DNA of 64,000 bases, taken from contig CBFGOI010000009.1 of assembly GCA_965650335.1 (NCBI GenBank), positions 5,127 to 69,126 on the forward strand, written 5' to 3'. This document shows, in pieces, positions 36,035 to 44,970 of this stretch. The translations under genes were made by a program, and so were the position numbers. The notes beneath the pieces were generated by a model, which saw only the letters and a list, made by a program, of their open reading frames with translations, was not told where the DNA came from and ran no database searches. Source of the stretch: Paradesertivirga sp965650335 (lineage in GTDB: Bacteria > Bacteroidota > Bacteroidia > Sphingobacteriales > Sphingobacteriaceae). Every line of letters starts with the position of its first letter. Position 1 is the first letter of the stretch.

Positions 36035-37615
36035 ATGATGACCGATATTAAAAAACTTTTAAGAATTGAACTTGGCATGAATTTATATCCTGTGTTTTTA
36101 AGTCTGATATTTATTAACGCTTCGGTGAATGCTCAGTCCACTACTAGTTCTGCAACAAGCCAATGGGTTCACCAGGATCCCAGCGGAAAGCTTATGTATA
36201 AAACTTTGCCTGCCGGCGATAAAATAATGGATTTTTCTTATGCCGGATATATGGGAGGAGGTGTTAACATTCCGTCCCTCGCAGTTAGAACCACTCTTAG
36301 TCCTATTGCTGGCGATAATACCGAAGCGATTCAAAACGCTATTGACGAGGTCTCTAAAATGACTCCTGTAAATGGGTTCAGAGGGGCCGTTTTGCTAAAA
36401 CCAGGTAGGTACAATTGCGAAAAACCAATTTTAATCAAGGCCAGCGGTGTTACATTACGGGGAAGCGGTTCTGGTGAAAATGGAAGCATTATAAACATGA
36501 CCGGCAGTCCGCATGCTTGTATCGTAGTCAGAGGAACAGTCGCCTCCAGGGTACAGGAGCTCCCAATAACATTTTCCGATTCTTATGTTCCCTCTGGTGC
36601 CTCTTCTATTAATCTCACTAATGTCTCTGGCTTAGCCGTCGGCGACACAATTCGTATAAGTCGACCGGTTACAGCGGCCTGGGTAAAACTGATGGGGATG
36701 GATACGCTTGTGCGGGACGGGAAAAAGCAGACTTGGTTAACCGGAGAGATCCCAACCGATAGGGTGGTAAAAAGGATATCAAATAAAAACATCATGCTGG
36801 ATATTCCGCTAACTGACAATTATGATGCTAAGTATCTAAGTACTTCAGGAGTATCTATTTCAAAAGTTTCTTCATCGGGTGAGCTTTCTCAAATTGGAAT
36901 TGAAAACCTTCGAATCGTTTCTCCCGACCAGTCGGTCACCATTTCAGAAGGTCATAACCGTGCATTTACTATGAGCGGCCTTAGCGACGGATGGGCCAGA
37001 AATATTACGGTCTTAAATACTGTAAATAGTGTTAGTGTTACTGGTAAGCGGATCACCATAGAAAATGTGAGCATCATGCACAATCAGCCTACAAAAGGTG
37101 CTGCAAAACCTGCAGATCTTAATGGCAGCGGACAGCAATTATTTTTCAATCGCTGCAGCATTACGGGAGATAACCTTTTCTTTTTTGGCACTGGTGCAAA
37201 GGTAACCGGACCGGTCGTGTTGCTTAATTGTGTGTTTCTTGGTAACGGCTGGATTCAGCCACACCAAAGATGGGCTACCGGATTATTAATAGATAATTGC
37301 CGGGTGCCCGATGGCGGCATAGATTTTATGAACCGGGGTATAATGGGTTCGGGGCATGGCTGGACTATTGGTTGGGCTGTAGCCTGGAATTCGGAAGCTA
37401 AATCTTTTTTAAACCAACAGCCTCCGGGCGCTGCGAACTGGGTTATTGGGAGCACCGGCGATAAAAAGCAACAAGCCATGCCATTTTATAAACAGCCTAA
37501 TCTTAAGGAAGGAATTTACGATTCGCACAATAAACCTGTAGCTCCTTATAGTTTGTATCTGGCGCAACTTTCCGAACGCCTTGGCAAGGTAGCACTATCA
37601 AATATTGGATATTAA
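36035..37615 (+). CDS. Beta-helix protein of the PDFSxAGY group (uncharacterised)
   Basis: This 526-residue protein (512 if it starts at the internal ATG at 36077) has a hydrophobic signal ending INASVNAQ. The group motif reads KIMDFSYAGYMGGGVNIPS, followed by DNTEAIQNAIDEVSKM and GAVLLKPGRYNCEKPILIKA, which matches the protein at 52073-53596 closely in this part. A central beta insert (DSYVPSGASSINLTNVSGLAVGDTIRISRPV) interrupts the helix, as it does in that paralogue (IKNSYVPVGSFSLEI). A His-Arg-Trp turn (QPHQRWATGLLIDN) is also shared (GPHHRWAVGTLYDN) and may be part of an active site. The C-terminus reads YSLYLAQLSERLG. The catalytic type is unknown. Confidence 0.75.
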   Translation: MMTDIKKLLRIELGMNLYPVFLSLIFINASVNAQSTTSSATSQWVHQDPSGKLMYKTLPAGDKIMDFSYAGYMGGGVNIPSLAVRTTLSPIAGDNTEAIQNAIDEVSKMTPVNGFRGAVLLKPGRYNCEKPILIKASGVTLRGSGSGENGSIINMTGSPHACIVVRGTVASRVQELPITFSDSYVPSGASSINLTNVSGLAVGDTIRISRPVTAAWVKLMGMDTLVRDGKKQTWLTGEIPTDRVVKRISNKNIMLDIPLTDNYDAKYLSTSGVSISKVSSSGELSQIGIENLRIVSPDQSVTISEGHNRAFTMSGLSDGWARNITVLNTVNSVSVTGKRITIENVSIMHNQPTKGAAKPADLNGSGQQLFFNRCSITGDNLFFFGTGAKVTGPVVLLNCVFLGNGWIQPHQRWATGLLIDNCRVPDGGIDFMNRGIMGSGHGWTIGWAVAWNSEAKSFLNQQPPGAANWVIGSTGDKKQQAMPFYKQPNLKEGIYDSHNKPVAPYSLYLAQLSERLGKVALSNIGY

Positions 37616-37693
37616 ATAACTTTAATTCAGAATGTACTGCTTCGCTATTTTCTATTGGTCAAGCACAGGAAGATTGCATTCCTAACTAATCAA

Positions 37694-39514
37694 ATGAATA
37701 TTTTAAGTAAGCCAATAAGTTTAACATCGCCGCGTAAAGTAATTCCGATTGTTTTGACAGCTCTTTTCATTAGTTTTTCTGCTGCATCTCAAACTATGGA
37801 CGAAATGTGGGATAATACATCTTCAGGCAAGGAGCATCCTAATATTCAATGGTTTAAAGATGCTAAGTTTGGGATGTTTATCCATTGGGGTTTGTATTCA
37901 AAACTAGCCGGAGAGTGGAAAGGAAAGCGCTATTATGGAAGTGGTGAATGGATTATGAATCAGGCAAAAATTCCAGTTTCTGAATATAAAAAGGTTGCAT
38001 CAGAATTTAACCCTGTAAATTTTAATGCTGATGAATGGGCGCAGATAGCCGAAGATGCCGGAATAAAATACATGGTAATTACAGCCAAACACCACGAAGG
38101 CTTTGCTATGTACGATTCGAAAGTGACCGATTATGATATTGTGGATGCGAGTCCTTATAAAAAGGATCCCATGAAAGCTCTGTCGGAGGCAACACGCAAA
38201 CGGGGTATTCAATTCGGATTTTATTATTCGCAGTTTCAGGATTGGTATGAACCTAATGGTGGCAGAAATTCATGGGACTTTGATGAATCGAAGAAAGATT
38301 ATCAATCGTATTATAAAGAAAAAGCCATTCCTCAGCTGAAAGAATTAATGACCAATTACGGCCCTTTGGGTATCGTTTGGTTTGATACTCCAGGCGGAAT
38401 GACAAAACCACAAACGCAGGCATTTATAAATGAATTAAGGGTTTTACAACCTAAGAGTTTATTCAGCAGTCGGGTGGGACAGGGCTTGGGCGATTACCGT
38501 GATTTCGGAGATTCAGAAGTGCCAGCTACTCCAATTAAAGGTGCCTGGGAATCGATCTATACACATAACGATTCATGGGGATATATCAGGCATGATATGA
38601 ATTTCAAATCGACCACCGAAATTATCCGTTTATTAGCAAATGTAGCATCAAAAGGCGGCAACCTGATGATAAATGTTGGCCCTGACGGCAATGGAAACAT
38701 ACCAGAATACTCAGTAAAATACTTAAGGGAAACAGGCAAATGGCTGCAAAAAAATGGTGAAAGTATCTATTCTACCACTTATGGGTTAGTTCCGGCGCAA
38801 CCCTGGGGAGTAAGTACTTCAAAGCCGGGTAAACAGTTTCTTCATGTTTTAAACCGGCCTGCCAATGGTAAGCTGCTGGTGCCCAACTTTAATGTACAAA
38901 TTAGTAAAGTCTATTCTTTATCGGATAAGCGCAACTTAACCTGGAAAAAAGCAGGAACTGATATCTGGATTGATCTTCCTGAATTTGATCAGAATGCCGC
39001 CAATACTGTTTTTGTGATAGAATATTCGGGGAAGGTTGCTGCATATAGTTTAAACACTCCTGTAACCGTATCCTCTCAATTTAAAATCAATACTGTTGAC
39101 GCTGTTTTTGCCAGGCCATCCGGAAATGCCAAAGTAAAAAGTTTAACCTACAGCCATTACTATGGAGATTGGAAGCATGCTACCTGCCTAACAGATATGA
39201 AAGATAGCACAGATAAAGCAACTTTCTTAATCCGTGTTACCGATCCCGGCGATTATCATATTATTGCTGAATATGCGTGTCCGCAGGAAAGTGTTAAACA
39301 GGAAGGAAGCCTTTCAGTAAATAATAAAGAGTTTCTGTTCAGAACCCTTCGTACCTCCGAATTTGATAAAAGTTCGCCTTTAATGTTTATTAAACATACT
39401 ATAGCAACAACCACTTTCTCTAAACCAGGGGAGTTCTCTATAATAGTTCATCCATTGAAAAATGGAAAAGAGCTTTTTAAATTAAGATCAATCATTATTG
39501 AACCCATAAAATAA
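37694..39514 (+). CDS. GH29 alpha-L-fucosidase (third of three)
   Basis: This is an exported fucosidase of 606 residues, the longest of the three. The ATG at 37694 is chosen over a TTG 39 bases upstream. It begins MNILSKPISLTSPRKVIPIV and has a signal ending FSAASQ. Landmarks are KFGMFIHWGLYSKLAG, MVITAKHHEGFAMYDS, FGFYYSQFQDW and nucleophile Asp231 in GIVWFDTPGGM. The C-terminal 230 residues hold two beta-sandwich units; the last (about 480-600, DPGDYHIIAEYACPQESVKQEGSLSVNN) looks like a carbohydrate-binding module. It is similar in the core to the gene at 31382 and less so to that at 26533. Confidence 0.92.
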   Translation: MNILSKPISLTSPRKVIPIVLTALFISFSAASQTMDEMWDNTSSGKEHPNIQWFKDAKFGMFIHWGLYSKLAGEWKGKRYYGSGEWIMNQAKIPVSEYKKVASEFNPVNFNADEWAQIAEDAGIKYMVITAKHHEGFAMYDSKVTDYDIVDASPYKKDPMKALSEATRKRGIQFGFYYSQFQDWYEPNGGRNSWDFDESKKDYQSYYKEKAIPQLKELMTNYGPLGIVWFDTPGGMTKPQTQAFINELRVLQPKSLFSSRVGQGLGDYRDFGDSEVPATPIKGAWESIYTHNDSWGYIRHDMNFKSTTEIIRLLANVASKGGNLMINVGPDGNGNIPEYSVKYLRETGKWLQKNGESIYSTTYGLVPAQPWGVSTSKPGKQFLHVLNRPANGKLLVPNFNVQISKVYSLSDKRNLTWKKAGTDIWIDLPEFDQNAANTVFVIEYSGKVAAYSLNTPVTVSSQFKINTVDAVFARPSGNAKVKSLTYSHYYGDWKHATCLTDMKDSTDKATFLIRVTDPGDYHIIAEYACPQESVKQEGSLSVNNKEFLFRTLRTSEFDKSSPLMFIKHTIATTTFSKPGEFSIIVHPLKNGKELFKLRSIIIEPIK

Positions 39515-39527
39515 GCAAGCTCAAAAA

Positions 39528-41663
39528 ATGAAGAAATTCAACATGATAAAGTATATAGCAATTGTTTGTCTTTTTTTAAGCTCCGGACTTAGTGCGCAAA
39601 CCATTAAAGAATCAATGAAGCCGGCAGTTAAAAAGGGGGGATTTAAGATGGAGGGATTTATTCTTTGGTGCCCCTCTGTTATTAAGGTTGGCAAAACGTA
39701 TCACATGTTTGCTTCCCGCTGGCCCGAAAAATACGGACTGGGCGGCTGGACGAAATATTCTGAAGTAGTGCGGGCAACATCTGATAATCTCTTTGGCCCT
39801 TATAAGTTTCAGGAAGTAATTATTCAGAAGCGGGAAGGCTTTTGGGATAATGACAGGGCGCACAATCCGAAAATTGTAAAGGCTGGGAATATGTTTGTGC
39901 TTTATTATATTTCTTCTGCTAATGAAACCGGTTATGCTTACAGCAAATCGATAACAGGGCCCTGGACACGGATTGATGCACTTGCAATGCCTTTTTCTAA
40001 TCCTGCCCCGCTGGTTAAAAAGGATGGAAGTATTTATGTATTTGGCCGTAAATCAATTAATGATATCAGGATCGCGCAAGGGTATACAGCACCTGCTTTC
40101 AACGCTAAATACACACTTTTAAATTCGGGCAAAAACCTGTTACCTGGAAATAATCAACTGGAAGATCCAACCATTTGGTGGACTTCCAACCAATATAATG
40201 TTATACTAAGCGATTTCCGCGGAGATCTGACCGGAACAGGCAAAAATGGCGCACAATATTATTCCATTGATGGGATAAATTATAAACCGGTTTCCAGAGA
40301 ATCAGTTTACACCAAGACTGTTAACTATGACGATGGATCTTCTTATACCTTCAGGCGCCGGGAACGTCCTTTTGTATATGTAAATGAGAAAGGCGCGGTT
40401 ACTGCTTTTTTCACATCATGTCTTACTCAGGATGCGAACGGGCATGAACAGTCGTGGATCGAGGTTCAACCCGTGGATAATTACGTGCCCAAAGAGTTTC
40501 AAAAGAACCCTTCCGGCCTATCGTACTCGCAATTATGGGGAGAAAATGGAGAGAAATGGGATAGCACAAGAATTCCTGATTTTACCAACGCCGGCTATAA
40601 AGGCGGTAAAGTAAAAATACCTGTTTTTCCAGTTGGAGTAAATGTTGTTGATTATGGGGCAGTAGGAGATGGTATTACTGATAATACTGCCGCATTTAAA
40701 AAAGCTATTGCAAAATGCGGCAGTAACCAGGCAGTATATGTGCCTGCCGGTACTTACCTTATAAAAGATACGCTTCAAATAAAGAAAGGTGGGATTAGCA
40801 TTAGAGGCGATAAAAAGAAACCTTCAATAATTTACTTTGAAAAAGGCATAGAAGAGCTTTACCCAAATTATAATATTCAAAATAAAAATCAAACGGCCTG
40901 GTCATGGAGCGGGGCTATGATTTTATTTTCAGGAAACAGTAGTGATGTCGGGATAGAGGATATTACTGTAATGTTCCCGGACAATCCGTGGACCAAGCAT
41001 GATTTTCATGAAAAAGGATACAATGGCGTTGGCTTTGGCGATGGCGTGCATGACGGCTGGCTAAGAAACGTTACCATTACGGGTTCTGACCTTGGAATTT
41101 GGATTGCACGCAAAGCACATCATATTACAGCAGAAAATTGGACGCTCGACTTTGGGCCGCTACGCAAAACAGGAAAAATAAATGGCCATCATGGTGTAAA
41201 TATTTATGGCGGGTATAATCTCTTACAGAACTTTACTCTAAAAGGGAAATTTCAGCACGACCTTTCGGTAGAAAGTGCAAACAGTATATACAATGTTTTT
41301 AGTAGTGGCGAAGGTGAAGATATTTGTATCGATCATCATAATCATGCACAATCGCATAATCTGTTTACTGATATCAATGCCGGACTTGGTTCCAGAATCT
41401 ATGCGTCGGGCGGAAATGATACTCCAAGAGGAATCTGTACTTATGAAACATTTTGGAATATTATTTCTCAAAACCCTATGGTTTATTGCAATCAGTTTGA
41501 TACAAACGATGCACATTCAAAAAATAATATCACCGTTGCGATTAATACTAACCTGCCGTCGGTATTCAAAGATGTTTATAGCAACTGGTTTGAATCTATA
41601 GCACCTTCGAAAATTTATCCGGCAAACCTCTATAAGGCGCAAATGCTTTTAAAAATTGAATGA
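39528..41663 (+). CDS. Two-domain protein: five-bladed propeller (GH43/GH32-like) fused to PDFSxAGY beta-helix
   Basis: This 711-residue exported protein (signal ending SSGLSAQ) joins two carbohydrate-active folds. Residues 35-335 look like a clan-GH-F/J propeller: FILWCPSVIKVGKTYHMFASRW at the first blade, DNDRAHNPKIVKAGNMFVLYY, QLEDPTIWWTSNQYNVILSDFRG, and RERPFVYVNEKGAVTAFF. From about 345 it continues as a beta-helix with the group motif IPDFTNAGYKGGKVKIPVFP and VVDYGAVGDGITDNTAAFKKAIAKC, ending SKIYPANLYKAQMLLKIE. The propeller has Asp and Glu at positions where GH43 catalysts lie, but I cannot assign them. The two domains probably act on adjacent sugars of one substrate. Confidence 0.75.
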   Translation: MKKFNMIKYIAIVCLFLSSGLSAQTIKESMKPAVKKGGFKMEGFILWCPSVIKVGKTYHMFASRWPEKYGLGGWTKYSEVVRATSDNLFGPYKFQEVIIQKREGFWDNDRAHNPKIVKAGNMFVLYYISSANETGYAYSKSITGPWTRIDALAMPFSNPAPLVKKDGSIYVFGRKSINDIRIAQGYTAPAFNAKYTLLNSGKNLLPGNNQLEDPTIWWTSNQYNVILSDFRGDLTGTGKNGAQYYSIDGINYKPVSRESVYTKTVNYDDGSSYTFRRRERPFVYVNEKGAVTAFFTSCLTQDANGHEQSWIEVQPVDNYVPKEFQKNPSGLSYSQLWGENGEKWDSTRIPDFTNAGYKGGKVKIPVFPVGVNVVDYGAVGDGITDNTAAFKKAIAKCGSNQAVYVPAGTYLIKDTLQIKKGGISIRGDKKKPSIIYFEKGIEELYPNYNIQNKNQTAWSWSGAMILFSGNSSDVGIEDITVMFPDNPWTKHDFHEKGYNGVGFGDGVHDGWLRNVTITGSDLGIWIARKAHHITAENWTLDFGPLRKTGKINGHHGVNIYGGYNLLQNFTLKGKFQHDLSVESANSIYNVFSSGEGEDICIDHHNHAQSHNLFTDINAGLGSRIYASGGNDTPRGICTYETFWNIISQNPMVYCNQFDTNDAHSKNNITVAINTNLPSVFKDVYSNWFESIAPSKIYPANLYKAQMLLKIE

Positions 41664-41714
41664 GCATGAACTTAAAAAAGTTGCATCGCTAATAAAATAA
41701 TAATTTATACACGG

Positions 41715-44084
41715 ATGAAAGCTCTTGTTTTATTCCTCGTTTTTGCTTTCTTAAGCCCTGTTTTACGGGCTGCCGATTTTTATATATCTCCTTCAGGAAA
41801 TGATAACAATAATGGAACGCTTCACCATCCTTTTGCAACATTGGAGCGTGCGAAACAAGAAATAATAAAAGCTAAGAAACTAAAACCAGTAACTTTTTAT
41901 CTTAGAAAAGGTACGTATTATTTACCTCAAACATTAGTGTTTACTTCCCTTTATTCAGGTAGTAGCCAGGCCCCGGTCACTTTTATGCCGTATGGCGATG
42001 AAACGCCGGTAATGAGCGGAGGAATAGCTCTCCGTTTAAATTGGAAGCCTTTCAGGAATGGAATAATGATGGCGGTGGTGCCAAAAGAATTCGCTACTGA
42101 TCAATTTTTTGTAAACGGGAAACGCCAAAATATGGCACGATACCCTAATTATAACCCCGATGCGCAATACTATAACGGCTTTGCCGCAGATGCGTTCAGC
42201 AAAGAAAGGGCTAAACGGTGGAATAATCCTGTGGGAGGATATATTCATGCCATGCATAAAGCGATGTGGGGTGATTATCATTACAGGATAACAGGGAAAG
42301 ATACGGCTGGAAATGTTACCTATATTGGAGGATGGCAGAATAACCGGCAGATGGGAATGCATCCCGAACGCAGATATGTAGAAAATATTTTTGAAGAAGT
42401 TGATGCACCCGGAGAATGGTATCTGGACAAGAAAAGTCATATTTTATATTTTTATCCTCCTCAAAATATCAATCTTAAAAATTCGCTTATCGAAGCTGTT
42501 CGTCTGAACCATTTAATAGAATTTAATGGTTCAGAAAAGAAACCTGTAAAGTATATTGCTTTTCAAGGCATTACCTTCAAGCACTCCAAACGTACTTTTA
42601 TGGAGAATAAAGAACCCTTGTTGCGCAGCGACTGGACTACCTATCGTGGAGGGATGATCTTTTTTAATGGGGCAGAAAACTGTGCAATTAAAGATTGTTT
42701 TATTGATCAGGCTGGTGGAAATGCCGTGTTTATTAATAATTATAACAGGCATATCACTATCTCAGGTTGTCATATCTTTAAAACGGGAGCTAGCGGCATT
42801 GCATTTATCGGTGATCCGAAAGCGGTAAGAAGCCCGCTTTTTGAATATAACCAGGTTCGGGATCTAAAAGATATAGATAAAACACCTGGCCCGAAAAGCT
42901 CCAATTATCCGTCTGATTGCCTGGTGGAAGATTGTCTTATTAATGAAACAGGTCGCATAGAGAAGCAAACCGCAGGTGTACAGATAGAAATGTCGCAAAA
43001 TATTACGGTTAGACATTGTTCAATCTATGATGTGCCCCGTGCTGGTATTAATATAGGCAGCGGTGAATGGGGCGGGCATATAATTGAATGGAACGATGTT
43101 TTTGATACTGTTGAAGAAACCGGTGATCACGGTTCATTCAATGCCTGGGGCAGAGACCGGTTCTGGCGGCCCAAACGTCCTGAAGTAAATAATTGGGTAA
43201 AAGAAGTTCCTCAGCTTCCATTTCTGGATGCGGTTAAAACGACAATTATTCGTAACAATCGCTTCAGATGTGATCATGGCTGGGACATTGATTTGGATGA
43301 TGGATCTTCAAATTATCTCATACGGAATAATCTATGTTTAAATGGCGGCATTAAAAACCGGGAGGGCTATAATAGAACGGTCGAGAATAATATTACAGTT
43401 AACAATTCTTTTCATCCTCATGTATGGTATGAAAACAGCGGCGATGTTTTCCAGAGCAATATTATTTTTACTTCATATAAGCCGGTGGGTATGCCCAAAA
43501 TATGGGGCCGACAAATAGATTATAATTTTCTTCACCGGCCAGCCGAGGCTTTAAAACAAGCTCCAGAAATTAAGAACCAAAGCGGTCAGGATCAGCATTC
43601 TCTAACCGGTGATGCCTTATTTAATAATACTTTAGAAGGCGATTATCGTGTGAAGGAAAATTCACCCGTACTTAATCTCGGATTTATAAATTTCCCTATG
43701 GATAAATTTGGGGTGCAAAAAAGTGCCTTAAAGAAAATAGCCCGAACTCCGCCAATGTCTAAACCAGCTCCAGTATCTACAATTCCTGGGCGTAGTAATA
43801 CTATTTACTCCTGGTTGGGGGCAAGCGTCCGGAATATTGCAGGAGACGGCGAAGTATCAGCTTACGGCTTACCCGGAGAAGCCGGGGTTTTAGTGCTGGA
43901 TGTGCCGCATGGAAGCTCTTTAATAAAGAGTGGTATAGAAAAAGATGATGTTATTGTTTCTTGTAATTTAAAGGAGATAAAGAATGTTAGCGAATTATTA
44001 AACAGTCAAACGGCTTCTCAAGGAATGAAGATGAAAGTAGGAATAATTAGAAATCAGAAATTGTTGTTTTATGAGATAAATTAA
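41715..44084 (+). CDS. GH141-like beta-helix protein with C-terminal PDZ domain
   Basis: This 789-residue exported protein (signal ALVLFLVFAFLSPVLRA) begins ADFYISPSGNDNNNGTLHHPFATLERAKQEI, typical of right-handed parallel beta-helix enzymes. The arrangement and the AENCAIKDCFIDQAGGNAVFINNYN and DIDLDDGSSNYLIRNNLCLNGG coils resemble GH141 proteins; one GH141 member of Bacteroides acts as an alpha-L-fucosidase on rhamnogalacturonan II, another is a xylanase. Residues from about 695 form a PDZ-like domain (GEAGVLVLDVPHGSSLIKSGIEKDDVIVSCN, VSELLNSQ). PDZ on a glycosidase is unusual and may serve binding to a partner protein. GH141 assignment needs a profile search. Confidence 0.72.
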   Translation: MKALVLFLVFAFLSPVLRAADFYISPSGNDNNNGTLHHPFATLERAKQEIIKAKKLKPVTFYLRKGTYYLPQTLVFTSLYSGSSQAPVTFMPYGDETPVMSGGIALRLNWKPFRNGIMMAVVPKEFATDQFFVNGKRQNMARYPNYNPDAQYYNGFAADAFSKERAKRWNNPVGGYIHAMHKAMWGDYHYRITGKDTAGNVTYIGGWQNNRQMGMHPERRYVENIFEEVDAPGEWYLDKKSHILYFYPPQNINLKNSLIEAVRLNHLIEFNGSEKKPVKYIAFQGITFKHSKRTFMENKEPLLRSDWTTYRGGMIFFNGAENCAIKDCFIDQAGGNAVFINNYNRHITISGCHIFKTGASGIAFIGDPKAVRSPLFEYNQVRDLKDIDKTPGPKSSNYPSDCLVEDCLINETGRIEKQTAGVQIEMSQNITVRHCSIYDVPRAGINIGSGEWGGHIIEWNDVFDTVEETGDHGSFNAWGRDRFWRPKRPEVNNWVKEVPQLPFLDAVKTTIIRNNRFRCDHGWDIDLDDGSSNYLIRNNLCLNGGIKNREGYNRTVENNITVNNSFHPHVWYENSGDVFQSNIIFTSYKPVGMPKIWGRQIDYNFLHRPAEALKQAPEIKNQSGQDQHSLTGDALFNNTLEGDYRVKENSPVLNLGFINFPMDKFGVQKSALKKIARTPPMSKPAPVSTIPGRSNTIYSWLGASVRNIAGDGEVSAYGLPGEAGVLVLDVPHGSSLIKSGIEKDDVIVSCNLKEIKNVSELLNSQTASQGMKMKVGIIRNQKLLFYEIN

Positions 44085-44161
44085 CATATTTCAGAGCAGT
44101 AAATAATGACTCTTCTAGTTTTGCCAGATTAAAATTAATAACTTTTTAATTAATGTAGTTT

Positions 44162-44629
44162 ATGAAATTGTATATAACAATTGTACTTGTAGCCATACTC
44201 GCCGCAGGATGCAAAAAAGAATCCGAATTGGCTAAATTTAATGAGAGCATACAGGGAAGCTGGACTTTGCAATCTAATAAGCTCGAATACTACAACAGCA
44301 GCAATGAAAAACAATACGAAGAAGTGTTAAGCGGACAAGGATCATTTAAAGAAATCACTTTCGCCCAGAATTTAATGGCAAGTATCAAAACCTACGATGA
44401 TACAAACATTAACTCAAAATACGACATTATTAATAATGACGGGAGTAAGTATATAGAGTTTAATGATGCAATGGTTTTTGACGCACAATATTTCCAGATT
44501 GTATCAGCCTCGGAGTCTGCAATGACCTGGAAAATTAAATTTAATAGTATACAATATGAAGATACCCAAACTGGAGAGGCTGTGATAGCCCCTTTTGCTA
44601 TATTGACTTTGCAATTGATAAAAAAATAA
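44162..44629 (+). CDS. Small lipocalin-like lipoprotein
   Basis: This 155-residue protein has a lipobox ILAAGC (Cys17), followed by Lys-Lys-Glu-Ser. The mature part starts SIQGSWTLQSNKLEYYNSSNEK and alternates short beta strands, as in the lipocalin-like (DUF4923/5004 type) lipoproteins of Bacteroidota, though identity is weak. It lies 77 bp after the GH141-like gene at the end of the transcription unit. It has no enzymatic signature; a role in holding or sensing a ligand at the membrane is only inference. Confidence 0.65.
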   Translation: MKLYITIVLVAILAAGCKKESELAKFNESIQGSWTLQSNKLEYYNSSNEKQYEEVLSGQGSFKEITFAQNLMASIKTYDDTNINSKYDIINNDGSKYIEFNDAMVFDAQYFQIVSASESAMTWKIKFNSIQYEDTQTGEAVIAPFAILTLQLIKK

Positions 44630-44970
44630 CCAAATAGTTTTGTGGCCATTCCTACGCTGGCAGAATTGTAATCTGAGACATTTGAACCTATTATCGTATT
44701 ACGATTGCCGGTGATTCGGCACGATTCGAGTGGGGCCGAACCGCGTCGAATTTTAATGCGGATTTTATACACCATTTATGCGGTTTACTATATCTCAACT
44801 TGACAAGCATATTGAACAATTAGTAAATAGCGTTTAACTTTTGACCAATATAGAAGGTACCTTAGTATACCATAACCATAAAAAATATATAACTATTAAA
44901 CGCTTTACTGGGTTAATTTTGACTGCCGAATTTTGGCAGCCAGGCCATATATTTTAAATCAATTTAATAA
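44630..44970. promoter_or_regulatory. 341-bp intergenic region upstream of the Tat-exported GH28-like gene
   Basis: Three things are visible. First, a diverged copy of the locus operator at 44841-44865: CCAATATAG and terminal CTTAG conserved, core changed. Second, an imperfect inverted repeat: AGCGTTTAA (44829-44837) with TTAAACGCT (44896-44904), extending to AGTAAAT and TTACT. Third, a perfect -7 element TAATTTTG at 44914-44921. Immediately downstream, CTGCC (44923-44927) and GGCAG (44935-44939) would form a hairpin near the 5' end of the transcript. A weaker TTCGGC/GCCGAA stem lies near 44720-44740. No gene is seen here. Confidence 0.5.

Noticed and set aside
44392..44775. 127-codon minus-strand frame overlapping the small lipoprotein gene
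   Set aside because: Half of it is antisense to the lipoprotein gene, the rest covers the intergenic region; composition is not protein-like and no start region is visible.
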